Source: Paracoccaceae bacterium
GTDB taxonomy: Bacteria > Pseudomonadota > Alphaproteobacteria > Rhodobacterales > Rhodobacteraceae
Reading direction: 5' to 3'
DNA length: 12,149 bases
Assembly (NCBI GenBank): GCA_007128995.1
Contig: SKWJ01000324.1
Location: 1 to 12,149, forward strand
The notes under the pieces are model-generated. The model did no database searches and had not been told where the DNA came from. It saw only the letters and a program-made list of their open reading frames with translations. Positions 1 to 6,293 of the stretch are shown one piece after another (positions within the stretch are counted from its first letter, which is position 1; each line of letters opens with the position of its first letter). The position numbers and the translations under genes are program-made.

Positions 1-42
1 ATGGCGCATGAATGAAGCTCTAAACGGTGTCGTCGGAGGCGA

Positions 43-71
43 AGTCTAGCAAGGCTTTTGACATTCGCCAA
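43..71 (-). promoter_or_regulatory. weak candidate promoter leading out of the left edge
   Basis: Read on the minus strand, TTGGCG and TAGACT are separated by 17 bases and each matches the sigma-70 consensus at 4 of 6 positions. The rest of the left 145 bases has no ORF with a good start. If real, the promoter would serve a minus-strand gene beyond the window edge. Matches this weak occur by chance, so this is only a suggestion. Confidence 0.2.
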
Positions 72-145
72 GCCCTGCGCGAGGATCAGCACAGGGCGCT
101 GACAGGCAGCAGTCCCGCTGCGCGGATCGTCTGATCATCGCCCAG

Positions 146-787
146 TCAGGGCATGATCCCGGCAGCGCTTGCGCCATTGAGGACGAACTGAACTGACAGG
201 GCTGCCAGCAACAGGCCAAACAGGCGTGTCATCACCATGGTCCCGGTGCGACGCAGCGCACGCTCGATCAGCCCGGCTGTCAGGAAGGCCAGAAACACCA
301 TCGCAATCACGGCCAGCATAACCAGTGTGACAAGAAGTGTTCCCTGCGGGCTGCGGCCAGTTTCGCCAATCAGCAACACCATGGTCGCCATCGCCCCCGG
401 CCCGGCAATGAGCGGCATGGCAAGGGGAAAGACAGACGGGTCGTCCGCTGGCTCTGCATTGCCTTCATCGGCATGGTCCCGCCGGCGTTGCGTGCGACGG
501 TCAAACAGCATGTCAAGCGCGGTAAGAAACAGCAAAATGCCCCCCGCAATCTGGAAGGCAGGCATCGAGATGCCGATAAAGCCCAGGAAATCTTCGCCCG
601 CCACCCCGAAGAACGCAAGCAGGATCGCGGCGATCACACAGGCGCGAATCCCGATGCTGCGGCGGCGCGCGGGGCTCATGCCTTGCGTCAGGGCAACAAA
701 GAGCGGTGCGGTGCCGATCGGATCGATCACCACAAAGAGGGTGACGAAAGCAGTGATCAGAAAGGCGATTTCGACAAACTCGAACAT
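146..787 (-). CDS. MarC/UPF0056-family inner-membrane protein
   Basis: A 213-residue, very hydrophobic protein with about six predicted transmembrane segments. MarC-family signatures are visible: a DPIGTAPLF motif in the first third (residues 22-30), its pseudo-repeat PLAMPLIAGPGAM (121-133) in the second half, and a C-terminal RLFGLLLAALSVQFVLNG stretch (188-205). The two DPxG/AGPG motifs reflect the internal duplication typical of these inverted-repeat membrane proteins. A charged, Arg/Asp-rich loop (97-116) separates the halves. MarC proteins were once linked to multiple antibiotic resistance, but that link was later withdrawn and the transported substrate is unknown. The start is the ATG 4 bases after the dcd stop; upstream codons in this frame lie inside dcd and have no membrane character. 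No strong Shine-Dalgarno is visible, so translation is probably coupled to dcd. Length is usual for the family. Confidence 0.9.
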   Translation of the reverse strand: MFEFVEIAFLITAFVTLFVVIDPIGTAPLFVALTQGMSPARRRSIGIRACVIAAILLAFFGVAGEDFLGFIGISMPAFQIAGGILLFLTALDMLFDRRTQRRRDHADEGNAEPADDPSVFPLAMPLIAGPGAMATMVLLIGETGRSPQGTLLVTLVMLAVIAMVFLAFLTAGLIERALRRTGTMVMTRLFGLLLAALSVQFVLNGASAAGIMP

Positions 788-791
788 TGGC

Positions 792-1874
792 TCATATAGT
801 CTTGAAATGTTTAGATAACTTAAGGCCTTGCCCCTGATAGTTCGAGGCGATCGCGGCCCCATATAGCCGTTCCGGGCGTTGGGACATGCGTTCATAGACC
901 AGTCGCCCGACGATCTGGCCATGTTCCAGCACGAAGGGGGCTTCGTGGCAGCGCACTTCCAGAACTCCGCGCGCCCCGGCGCCACCTGCCGCATCATGCC
1001 CGAAGCCGGGATCAAAGAAGCCGGCGTAATGCACCCGAAATTCACCCGCCATGGCCAGATAGGGTGCCATCTCGGCAGCGTAATCGGGTGGGATATGGAC
1101 AGCTTCGCGGCTGACCAGAATATAGAACGCCCCCGGATCAAGGATGATCTGTCCATCCTTGCTGTGCAACTCTTCCCAGAAATCGGCCGGGGCATAGGCC
1201 CCGATCCGGTCCAGATCTATGACGCCGGTGTGGGGTTTGGCGCGGTAGCCGACAAGGGTGCCAACTTCCGGGCGCAGGTCGACCGAGAAGCCAAGCCCGT
1301 CCGAAATGACCGGAGTGCCGGGCACGAGCGCCTGTGCGTCATGCAGTGCCGAGAGTTCGGCATCGCTGAGAACAGCCTGCCCCGAGCGCAACCGGATCTG
1401 GGTCAGCCGCATTCCGGGTCGGACAAGCACCGAGAACGAGCGCGGACAGATTTCTGCGAAAAGTGGCCCGTGATAGCCATCGGGGACGCGATCAAACTCG
1501 GTTCCCTCGTCCGTGATGACGCGGGTCAGAAGATCAAGCCTTCCGGTCGAGCTTTTGGCATTGGTGACGGCCTGCACCCCGGCAGGCAAGGCAAGCGATT
1601 CCAGCAAAGGCACGACATAGACGCAGCCTTTTTCCAGAACGGCACCGGTACTGAGGTCCATCTGGTGCATCTCGAATTCTGCGAGGCGTTGTGTCACCTT
1701 GCGGCCCTTGCCCGCAAGGAAAGAGGCCCGGACCCGATAGGCGCGCGCGCCAAGCCGAAGGTCCAGACTGGCAGGCTGAATCTGCGCTTCCTCGATGGCT
1801 GGTGACGCCAGGACCACTGCGTCACCGATCATGGCACGCAGGCTTTGAGCAGGTAAGACCCCGGTGGGTAGCAT
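792..1874 (-). CDS. dcd: 2'-deoxycytidine 5'-triphosphate deaminase, long two-domain form
   Basis: A 360-residue cytoplasmic enzyme expected to convert dCTP to dUTP and ammonia for dTTP synthesis. It is about twice the length of E. coli Dcd (193 aa) and reads as two fused dUTPase-fold domains, as in the long alphaproteobacterial family. The first domain has the IQPASLDLRLG entry motif (32-42), the KSSTGR nucleotide/catalytic motif (107-112) and a Glu in LFAEI (E141) at the place of the catalytic Glu of E. coli Dcd. The second half repeats the fold, with DPGFG (288-292), LEV (305-307) and a C-terminal NYQGQG tail (345-350) resembling the phosphate-covering tail of short Dcd, but it lacks an SSxGR motif. 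The ATG at 1874 is preceded by AGGGG at an 8-base spacing. A longer reading upstream runs through the tRNA and is not real. Four bases separate its stop from the marC-like gene. Confidence 0.93.
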   Translation of the reverse strand: MLPTGVLPAQSLRAMIGDAVVLASPAIEEAQIQPASLDLRLGARAYRVRASFLAGKGRKVTQRLAEFEMHQMDLSTGAVLEKGCVYVVPLLESLALPAGVQAVTNAKSSTGRLDLLTRVITDEGTEFDRVPDGYHGPLFAEICPRSFSVLVRPGMRLTQIRLRSGQAVLSDAELSALHDAQALVPGTPVISDGLGFSVDLRPEVGTLVGYRAKPHTGVIDLDRIGAYAPADFWEELHSKDGQIILDPGAFYILVSREAVHIPPDYAAEMAPYLAMAGEFRVHYAGFFDPGFGHDAAGGAGARGVLEVRCHEAPFVLEHGQIVGRLVYERMSQRPERLYGAAIASNYQGQGLKLSKHFKTI

Positions 1875-1920
1875 GGGCGAAACCCCTGATGCGGAACGGA
1901 CAAACGTGGCGGCTTGTCTG

Positions 1921-1949
1921 ACATTAGAAGACCGGCGAGGCAAGGCCAA
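1921..1949 (-). promoter_or_regulatory. candidate promoter of dcd
   Basis: On the minus strand TTGGCC (-35) and TAATGT (-10) are 17 bases apart, between tRNA-Pro and dcd. Transcription from it would start near 1914 and give a leader of about 40 bases before the dcd ATG. The -10 is only a 3 of 6 match. Read-through from the tRNA promoter is the alternative. Confidence 0.3.
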
Positions 1950-1987
1950 GCGGTGCGGATAAGGGGCGCTGCGATGGTTTGATTCAA

Positions 1988-2064
1988 TGGTCGGGCTAGC
2001 AGGACTTGAACCTACGACCTTCCGTCCCCCAGACGGACGCGCTACCAGACTGCGCCATAGCCCG
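1988..2064 (-). tRNA. tRNA-Pro (anticodon GGG)
   Basis: The 77-base cloverleaf folds fully on the minus strand. The 7-bp acceptor CGGGCTA/TAGCCCG is followed by discriminator A and an encoded CCA end. The D stem is GCGC/GCGC, the anticodon stem TCCGT/ACGGA with loop CTGGGGG, and the T arm carries GTTCAAGTC. The anticodon GGG (2030-2028) reads proline codons CCC and CCU. The C1 start and A73 discriminator agree with bacterial tRNA-Pro. No clear terminator hairpin follows the CCA, so transcription may run on into dcd. Confidence 0.97.
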
Positions 2065-2080
2065 ACGATTACTGCGGCCT

Positions 2081-2108
2081 TATCTACCTGATTCCTGCTC
2101 GGGGGCAA
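2081..2108 (-). promoter_or_regulatory. candidate promoter of tRNA-Pro
   Basis: On the minus strand TTGCCC (-35) lies 16 bases from TAGATA (-10), which would start transcription about 10 bases before the mature tRNA 5' end at 2064. That is the usual arrangement for a single tRNA gene. The position supports it more than the hexamers do. Confidence 0.35.
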
Positions 2109-2118
2109 GGCCGAATTC

Positions 2119-2132
2119 GCGCCCGAGGGCGC
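2119..2132. repeat. short GC-rich inverted repeat behind the hydrolase gene
   Basis: GCGCCC and GGGCGC flank a 2-base centre, giving a compact GC-rich dyad between the hydrolase stop and the tRNA-Pro promoter. The minus-strand transcript has no U-run after it, so a classical rho-independent terminator is not supported. A transcription pause or a chance palindrome is equally possible. Confidence 0.3.
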
Positions 2133-2180
2133 AAAACCGGTGCCGATATTTTCCGGGTGCAAGCCCCTATGCGCGTGCTG

Positions 2181-3131
2181 TCAGCGGCGCGCGCGCTCTG
2201 ACGTCCGCCGAATGGCATCGGCCACGGCCTCGGGGCGGGCGTGGTGCGGCATATGGCCAACGCCCTCAAGCCGCGTCAGATGTGTGCTTTCGACCTCTGC
2301 CTCCAGACGTTCCGAGTGGAAGCGCAGACCGACTGTCGTGTCCTCGGTGCCATGCACCACTTCGATCGGCATCGTGAGTGCGGGATATCCGCCCACCATT
2401 GCGTCTACATGGCCTTTCAGCGTGTCGATCTGTAGCGCATTCAGTTGCAGCTGTTCGACACGCAGTGTCAGGTCCAGTCCGAGGTGATCAAGATATCCCT
2501 CTGGCACCGGGTCGGGCGCGAATACCCCTTGCAGGCTGCGCTCAACCGCGGGGCGCGGCGCAAGATGCGAGATGAGCGGCAGGACCAGGTACTGCCCGAA
2601 TGCAGACGCGCTGAGACGGTACCACAGGCCCAGTTCACCCGGCCAGGGATGCGATGCCGGCGCAAGAAGGGTCAAGCCGGCCACGTCCGAGGGTGCACGC
2701 AAGGCCCATGCCAGCGCGACTGCGCCACCGTAGGAATGGCCAAGCAGGATAGGATCCTCGACGCCAAGCTGCAGGGCCGCAGCGCGCAATATGTCGGCCT
2801 GCGCGACCGGGTTCTCAGGCCCGCCAAAATTGTCAGAGAACCCGAAACCGGGTCTGTCGAAAGCAATGACACGAAAATCGTCCGCCATCCGGTCAATCAG
2901 ATCGAAGCTGAAATCCCGCGCATTGCCATTCGCACCGTGGATCATGACAAGATCCGGCCCTTGCCCGCGCACGATGGCATGGACACGCCCCTGAGGCAGG
3001 TCGATAAACCCGCCCTCGGGCATCGTCTGGGCAAAGGCCATCGCATCCTCCAGCGCGGTTGAACAGGCCGCAAAAAGCGACGCGGCGAGGACGAAGCCTG
3101 CAAGTTTACTGGCCGATCTGGGCAAGGTCAT
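2181..3131 (-). CDS. alpha/beta-hydrolase with an N-terminal export signal (possible lipoprotein)
   Basis: A 316-residue alpha/beta-hydrolase fold protein. Visible elements, numbered from this start, are the HGANGN oxyanion segment (65-70), the nucleophile elbow GHSYGG (Ser133), an acid in HGTED (Asp264) and a catalytic His in GVGHMPHH (His293). Together these form a complete Ser-Asp-His triad. The N-terminus has a short basic region, a hydrophobic run and an LFAAC-S sequence that could be a lipobox at Cys23, although Phe at -3 is not canonical, so a plain signal peptide is possible. The product should act in the periplasm or on a membrane. The substrate cannot be told from sequence; esterase and related hydrolase activities all fit. 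The start chosen overlaps the end of metA by 26 bases. Another ATG 24 bases upstream (3155) would lengthen the signal, and neither has a good Shine-Dalgarno, so coupling to metA translation is likely. Confidence 0.85.
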   Translation of the reverse strand: MTLPRSASKLAGFVLAASLFAACSTALEDAMAFAQTMPEGGFIDLPQGRVHAIVRGQGPDLVMIHGANGNARDFSFDLIDRMADDFRVIAFDRPGFGFSDNFGGPENPVAQADILRAAALQLGVEDPILLGHSYGGAVALAWALRAPSDVAGLTLLAPASHPWPGELGLWYRLSASAFGQYLVLPLISHLAPRPAVERSLQGVFAPDPVPEGYLDHLGLDLTLRVEQLQLNALQIDTLKGHVDAMVGGYPALTMPIEVVHGTEDTTVGLRFHSERLEAEVESTHLTRLEGVGHMPHHARPEAVADAIRRTSERARR

Positions 3132-4023
3132 AGGGCGTTGTCTGGTAGATCTCATTTATCCAGTTGCCATATAGAAGATGTGCATGACTTCTCCAGCGAT
3201 TGAGGGGCGTTTTCAACGGATCGTCATCAGGATAATAGTTCAACGGCACATTGATGGTTTTCTTAGCGGCGATATCGCGGTCATATTCTTCCTTCAGCGT
3301 CGTGCTGTCATATTCCAGATGGTTGAAGATCATCAGTGCGCGATGGTCGCGGTCTTCGACCAGACAGGGGCCGACATCTTCCGATGCGATCAGTGTGCGC
3401 AGTCCGGCTGCGGCGTTGATGTCATGCTGGTTCAGTTCCGTCCAGCGGCTGACCGGGATCAGCAGATCATCCGAGAAGCCGCGCAGATAGGGCGATGCAG
3501 GGGCAAGGTTGCGGTGACGGAAGCAGCCAAACGCCTTTCGTTCCAGAATGTGCTTGGGGATGCGGTGAAAATGCCAGAGCATCGCCATGCCCCCCCAACA
3601 GACCCCGAAAGTCTGATGGACATGGGTTTGTGTCCAGTTGAAGACTTCGGTCAGTTCATCCCAGTAGGTCACTTCCGAATAGGGCAGATGCTCGATCGGG
3701 GCACCGGTGATGATCAGCCCGTCAAACCGTTCCTCCTTGACCTCGGAAAAGGGTCGGTAGAATTCGGCCATGTGTTCTGCCGCCGTGTTCTTCGTCTCGT
3801 GCTCTGACATGCGGATCAAGGACAGGTTGATCTGCAGCGGCGTTGCCCCGATCAGCCGTGCGAACTGGGTTTCGGTCTGGATTTTCTTGGGCATCAGATT
3901 CAGCAACCCGATCCGCAAGGGCCGGATATCCTGACGCGCTGCCACGGCTTCTTCCATGACCATGACACCTTCGCGTTCCAGAACCTGATAGGCGGGAAGG
4001 TTGGAAGGCAGTGTGATCGGCAT
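3106..4023 (-). CDS. metAA: homoserine O-acetyltransferase of the MetA family (MetAA)
   Basis: A 305-residue cytoplasmic acyltransferase that activates the homoserine hydroxyl, the first committed step of methionine synthesis. Family residues sit at the numbers known from E. coli MetA: nucleophile Cys142 in GVCWGG, and the His235/Glu237 pair in NHLEYD. Length is normal. Residue 111 (TGAPIE) is Glu. Published work on MetA shows that Glu here selects acetyl-CoA and Gly selects succinyl-CoA, so this enzyme should make O-acetylhomoserine even though family-level annotation usually says succinyltransferase. The ATG follows the ATPase stop by 9 bases, and GAGG, which overlaps that stop, is the ribosome binding site at a 7-base spacing. 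The alpha/beta-hydrolase gene overlaps its 3' end. I see no SAM riboswitch directly upstream. Confidence 0.95.
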   Translation of the reverse strand: MPITLPSNLPAYQVLEREGVMVMEEAVAARQDIRPLRIGLLNLMPKKIQTETQFARLIGATPLQINLSLIRMSEHETKNTAAEHMAEFYRPFSEVKEERFDGLIITGAPIEHLPYSEVTYWDELTEVFNWTQTHVHQTFGVCWGGMAMLWHFHRIPKHILERKAFGCFRHRNLAPASPYLRGFSDDLLIPVSRWTELNQHDINAAAGLRTLIASEDVGPCLVEDRDHRALMIFNHLEYDSTTLKEEYDRDIAAKKTINVPLNYYPDDDPLKTPLNRWRSHAHLLYGNWINEIYQTTPYDLAQIGQ

Positions 4024-4032
4024 GTCAGATCC

Positions 4033-4890
4033 TCATTCTGGCAATTGCGCGGCAATCAGCGCAATGAATTCTTCTGGTGTCTGCACCTGTGCCACATCTT
4101 CGGCGCGCACAGTGATGCCCCAGTTTCTGGCCATTGCGGCATAACGTGGGGCACGATGGGCCAAAGCCCGTGCATAGGTCCAGCGCACAAATGTATCAGG
4201 GTTGATCTGGCACTCGCTCAAGCCTGTCTCGGTCTGGTAGTCGTGCCAGGCCGCGCGCAAAAACGCCGGCTGGTAATACATCGGTTTCGGAGCGCGGTCG
4301 AAACGCTTGATCAGGGCTTGTGTATGCGCATCTGATCCGCTGATCCAGACTGGCAGCAGATGTTTTGACAACTCAGTCATCAGCGGGTCGGCGGGATTGT
4401 CGGGATCAATCACCTCACAGATCGACCCACCGGTATCGCAAACGAAATTGGCATAGCCATACAGGGCTTCTGCGCGTGCAATGAAATGCTCTGTGTCAGA
4501 CAGTGCCGCGACCTCGGCGACGCGGTGCTGTTCTTGTCGGATCATGTAGTCCTGAAAAGGCAGTCCGCCCAGGGACGGATCACCGGGTTTGCCCAGATAG
4601 GTTGACAGGGGTGCGAGATTGTCAAAGGTGATATTCGAGCTGATATAGACCGAATCTGTCAGCAGCAGTTCGCGCAGCAACGGCACTTTCATCGCCTCGC
4701 GCTTGAAATTATCAGCGATGAACTCGCCCATGTAGCGCGTGCCGATCCGGTAATCGACCGAATAGTGGAACCAGTCGCCATTGTCGCGCAGCAGGTTTGC
4801 AAGATGCGTCTTGCCTAATCCCGACATGCCATACAGCATGATGCGCTTTTGCGGCGCGCGCAGCCATTGATCGGCAGAGGCATAGAACAT
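4033..4890 (-). CDS. P-loop ATPase of unknown function encoded upstream of metA
   Basis: A 285-residue soluble protein with a clear Walker A motif, GMSGLGKTH, at residues 21-29 (Lys27, Thr28). A hydrophobic stretch ending in Asp, FVCDTGGS (149-156, Asp152), may be the Walker B or a substrate-binding aspartate. The small size and an N-terminal P-loop after only about 20 residues resemble nucleotide or metabolite kinases and dephospho-CoA-kinase-like proteins more than AAA+ machines, but I cannot assign a substrate. The C-terminal 70 residues are helical in character. The start at 4890 is chosen because AAGGA precedes it at a 7-base spacing; the upstream ATG at 4920 lacks a good site and lies in the putative -10 region. 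The gene is 9 bases from metA, so a role tied to methionine or one-carbon metabolism is an inference from position only. Confidence 0.85.
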   Translation of the reverse strand: MFYASADQWLRAPQKRIMLYGMSGLGKTHLANLLRDNGDWFHYSVDYRIGTRYMGEFIADNFKREAMKVPLLRELLLTDSVYISSNITFDNLAPLSTYLGKPGDPSLGGLPFQDYMIRQEQHRVAEVAALSDTEHFIARAEALYGYANFVCDTGGSICEVIDPDNPADPLMTELSKHLLPVWISGSDAHTQALIKRFDRAPKPMYYQPAFLRAAWHDYQTETGLSECQINPDTFVRWTYARALAHRAPRYAAMARNWGITVRAEDVAQVQTPEEFIALIAAQLPE

Positions 4891-4897
4891 GGGCGGA

Positions 4898-4902
4898 TCC
4901 TT
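4898..4902 (-). promoter_or_regulatory. ribosome binding site fixing the ATPase start
   Basis: AAGGA stands 7 bases before the ATG at 4890. It decides the start in favour of the shorter protein (285 aa) over the in-frame ATG 30 bases upstream. Confidence 0.7.
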
Positions 4903-4920
4903 CGGCAGGCCAGATGTCAT

Positions 4921-4949
4921 TGCCTAGCCAGCGGGCTGGCGATGGTCAA
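4921..4949 (-). promoter_or_regulatory. candidate promoter of the ATPase-metA-hydrolase cluster with an internal palindrome
   Basis: On the minus strand TTGACC (5 of 6 to the -35 consensus) is followed after 17 bases by TAGGCA, a weak -10. The spacer contains a perfect dyad, GCCAGC-CC-GCTGGC (4927-4940), the usual place for a repressor operator. Transcription would start near 4914, about 24 bases before the ATPase ATG. The element lies directly behind the fadL terminator, where a new transcription unit is expected. The operator role is inference. Confidence 0.35.
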
Positions 4950-4957
4950 TGCCGGAC

Positions 4958-4993
4958 AAAAAAGCCCCGGCTGACCGACAGGCCAACCGGGGC
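4958..4993 (-). terminator. rho-independent terminator of the fadL-like gene
   Basis: Read on the minus strand, CCGGGGC/GCCCCGG arms... that is, a 7-bp perfect stem (4987-4993 with 4964-4970) around a 16-base loop, is followed at once by six T residues (4963-4958). It starts about 25 bases after the fadL stop and separates that gene from the ATPase-metA cluster. Confidence 0.87.
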
Positions 4994-5018
4994 GCGTGCA
5001 GTCAGACCCGGCTCGGTA

Positions 5019-6119
5019 TCAGAACCGGTAGCCGATCCGAATTCCTGCGCCGATCGCGGAATTGTTGTTGAATTCGCTTCCAAGCGTCGTGCGCGCACTG
5101 CTAATCCGTGCATATTGAAGGCCGCCGCTGATCGTCACATTGTCGATCGTGTAAGAAACCCCGACGCCCAGCGTGGTGCGCTTGCCGGTTGGGCCAAGAT
5201 TGCTGGTCGGATTGCCATTGCCCGTATCGTGCGCAATTGAAACAGACCCCGCCCATTCCTGTGTGAATTGCCGCCCGACACCCAGCGTATAGGTCATGGA
5301 GTTCTTCTGGTATTCCACCAGCGCGCCTCGGGGCGCATTTTCCTCAAGCGGGTTCGGGCTGGCCGCATAGGCAGGCGGTGTGATGTCGAATTGTTTCCAG
5401 TTCACCCAGCGGATCGACCCGAAAACAAGTGTGTCTTCCGCCACCCCGGTCTGGAACTCGAGATTGACCGATTGCGGCAGCCGTGAACTGAATGGTTGGT
5501 TCGACACGACCCCGTTGAGGGTTTCGGTCGTCGTGAAGGTATGCTTGATGCTCGAATTATAGGTCAGCGCCGCCCGCAACGCGATTTCGGGGACTTCATA
5601 GGCGATACCGGCAAGATATCCCCAGGCCTGATCCCTCTGTGTCTCGAGTGCATAGGCAAGGACTGGGGCAACAGAAATTTCAGCAGTCCCTTTTGTCCAG
5701 GATGACCGGACCCCTGCAAAGGCACTGAAGTTATTGTCGAGCCTGTAGCGCAGGACACCTGTCAGCGTTGTATTCTCGACCTTGCCAAGTGAACCTGCAA
5801 GCGCGGAACCGGACGGATAGAGCGTGTCTGCGCCGAAGGGCTGGTCGAGTATGATCGCATAGGATAGCTGATCGTTGATATCTGACTTGAAGCTGATCGA
5901 TCCGCTTAAGAAGCTGTTTGACACATTGCCGGTGCCGGTCCCCCCCAGAACGTCCGGCAGGGTGCCTGTTACGCGCGGGCGCGCATAGCTTGCGCCGAGT
6001 TCCAGATATGTGCCCTGTTGAAACAGGATCGCCATGGATTGCGGGTTGCGCTCGATCCCGCCGGCAAGGGCAGGGGCGCTTGACAGGGCCATAAGGCTTG
6101 AAATTAGGTAAATGCGCAC
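5019..6119 (-). CDS. OmpP1/FadL/TodX-family outer-membrane transport protein
   Basis: A 366-residue beta-barrel protein for uptake of hydrophobic compounds; the family includes the long-chain fatty-acid porin FadL and toluene-type transporters. A signal peptide spans residues 1-19, ending APALA before GG. The mature N-terminus carries the GIERNPQSMAILFQQGTY segment (21-38), typical of alphaproteobacterial members. The rest is alternating amphipathic strands rich in Thr, Ser, Tyr and Asn, and the chain ends in a terminal Phe (GYRF), the usual barrel assembly signal. It is shorter than E. coli FadL (about 420-450 aa) but complete at both ends. The start is a GTG: an in-frame ATG 18 bases upstream would translate the Shine-Dalgarno itself. 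A strong terminator follows, and the gene appears to be its own transcription unit. The ligand is unknown. Confidence 0.9.
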   Translation of the reverse strand: MRIYLISSLMALSSAPALAGGIERNPQSMAILFQQGTYLELGASYARPRVTGTLPDVLGGTGTGNVSNSFLSGSISFKSDINDQLSYAIILDQPFGADTLYPSGSALAGSLGKVENTTLTGVLRYRLDNNFSAFAGVRSSWTKGTAEISVAPVLAYALETQRDQAWGYLAGIAYEVPEIALRAALTYNSSIKHTFTTTETLNGVVSNQPFSSRLPQSVNLEFQTGVAEDTLVFGSIRWVNWKQFDITPPAYAASPNPLEENAPRGALVEYQKNSMTYTLGVGRQFTQEWAGSVSIAHDTGNGNPTSNLGPTGKRTTLGVGVSYTIDNVTISGGLQYARISSARTTLGSEFNNNSAIGAGIRIGYRF

Positions 6120-6125
6120 GGAATT

Positions 6126-6134
6126 CTCCTCCTT
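6126..6134 (-). promoter_or_regulatory. strong Shine-Dalgarno before the GTG start of fadL-like gene
   Basis: AAGGAGGAG lies 6 bases before the GTG at 6119. It fixes the start and shows that the in-frame ATG at 6137, whose first codons are this very sequence, is not used. Confidence 0.85.
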
Positions 6135-6205
6135 CATCCCGTTCGAGCCGCCATGAGCGGGGGGCCCGATGTCATCGATGACCCCTGCTTAACGACAAAA
6201 CGCAC
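6134..6205 (-). CDS. possible 23-codon upstream ORF in the fadL leader
   Basis: A GTG-initiated reading frame of 23 codons is preceded by a perfect AGGAGG (6220-6215) at a 9-base spacing. It ends in a TGA whose last base is the first A of the fadL Shine-Dalgarno. The frame differs from that of fadL. The peptide begins MRFVVKQ and is otherwise rich in Gly, Ser and Ala, with no known family. A second full Shine-Dalgarno this close upstream is unusual and suggests either a leader peptide with translational coupling or chance. No homology evidence is available. Confidence 0.25.
   Translation of the reverse strand: MRFVVKQGSSMTSGPPLMAARTG
6171..6182. repeat. perfect 12-base palindrome GTCATCGATGAC
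   Basis: A self-complementary 12-mer lies about 50 bases upstream of the fadL GTG, inside the possible upstream ORF. It may be a transcription-factor half-site pair or simply part of the leader structure. No partner copy was noticed elsewhere in the window. Confidence 0.35.
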
Positions 6206-6218
6206 GGCGATGTTCCTC

Positions 6219-6233
6219 CTGACCCGAGGTCAG
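6219..6233. repeat. short hairpin CTGACC-CGA-GGTCAG in the fadL leader
   Basis: A 6-bp perfect stem with a 3-base loop lies between the acylase stop and the fadL leader. On the minus strand its end overlaps the upstream AGGAGG by two bases (6219-6220). It has no U-run after it, so it is more likely an operator or a structure that modulates the upstream Shine-Dalgarno than the acylase terminator. Confidence 0.4.
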
Positions 6234-6293
6234 CAGCGATAAAAATCTGGGCAATGTGTCGGAAGTGCAACACTTATGCTGTGCTGTGAATAC

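Noticed and set aside
788..1195. In-frame N-terminal extension of the MarC-like protein
   Set aside because: It lies inside dcd in another frame, has no membrane character, and the family normally begins at the MFEFVEIAF segment.
879..1805. Long plus-strand ORF (308 codons)
   Set aside because: It runs antisense through dcd, whose translation shows clear family motifs; the plus-strand product has no coherent domain and is a shadow of GC-rich codon use.
2119..2132. Rho-independent terminator of the alpha/beta-hydrolase
   Set aside because: The GC-rich dyad is not followed by a U-run on the minus strand, so only an inverted repeat is reported.
1875..2162. N-terminal extension of dcd by 96 codons
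   Set aside because: It would translate through tRNA-Pro and the intergenic region; a good ribosome binding site fixes the start at 1874.
3178..3807. Plus-strand ORF of 209 codons
   Set aside because: It is antisense to metA, which has all catalytic residues in place.
4891..5018. Possible SAM-II-type riboswitch ahead of the metA cluster
   Set aside because: The space is taken up by the fadL terminator and a putative promoter, leaving only a leader of about 25 bases; no pseudoknot-like arrangement was seen.
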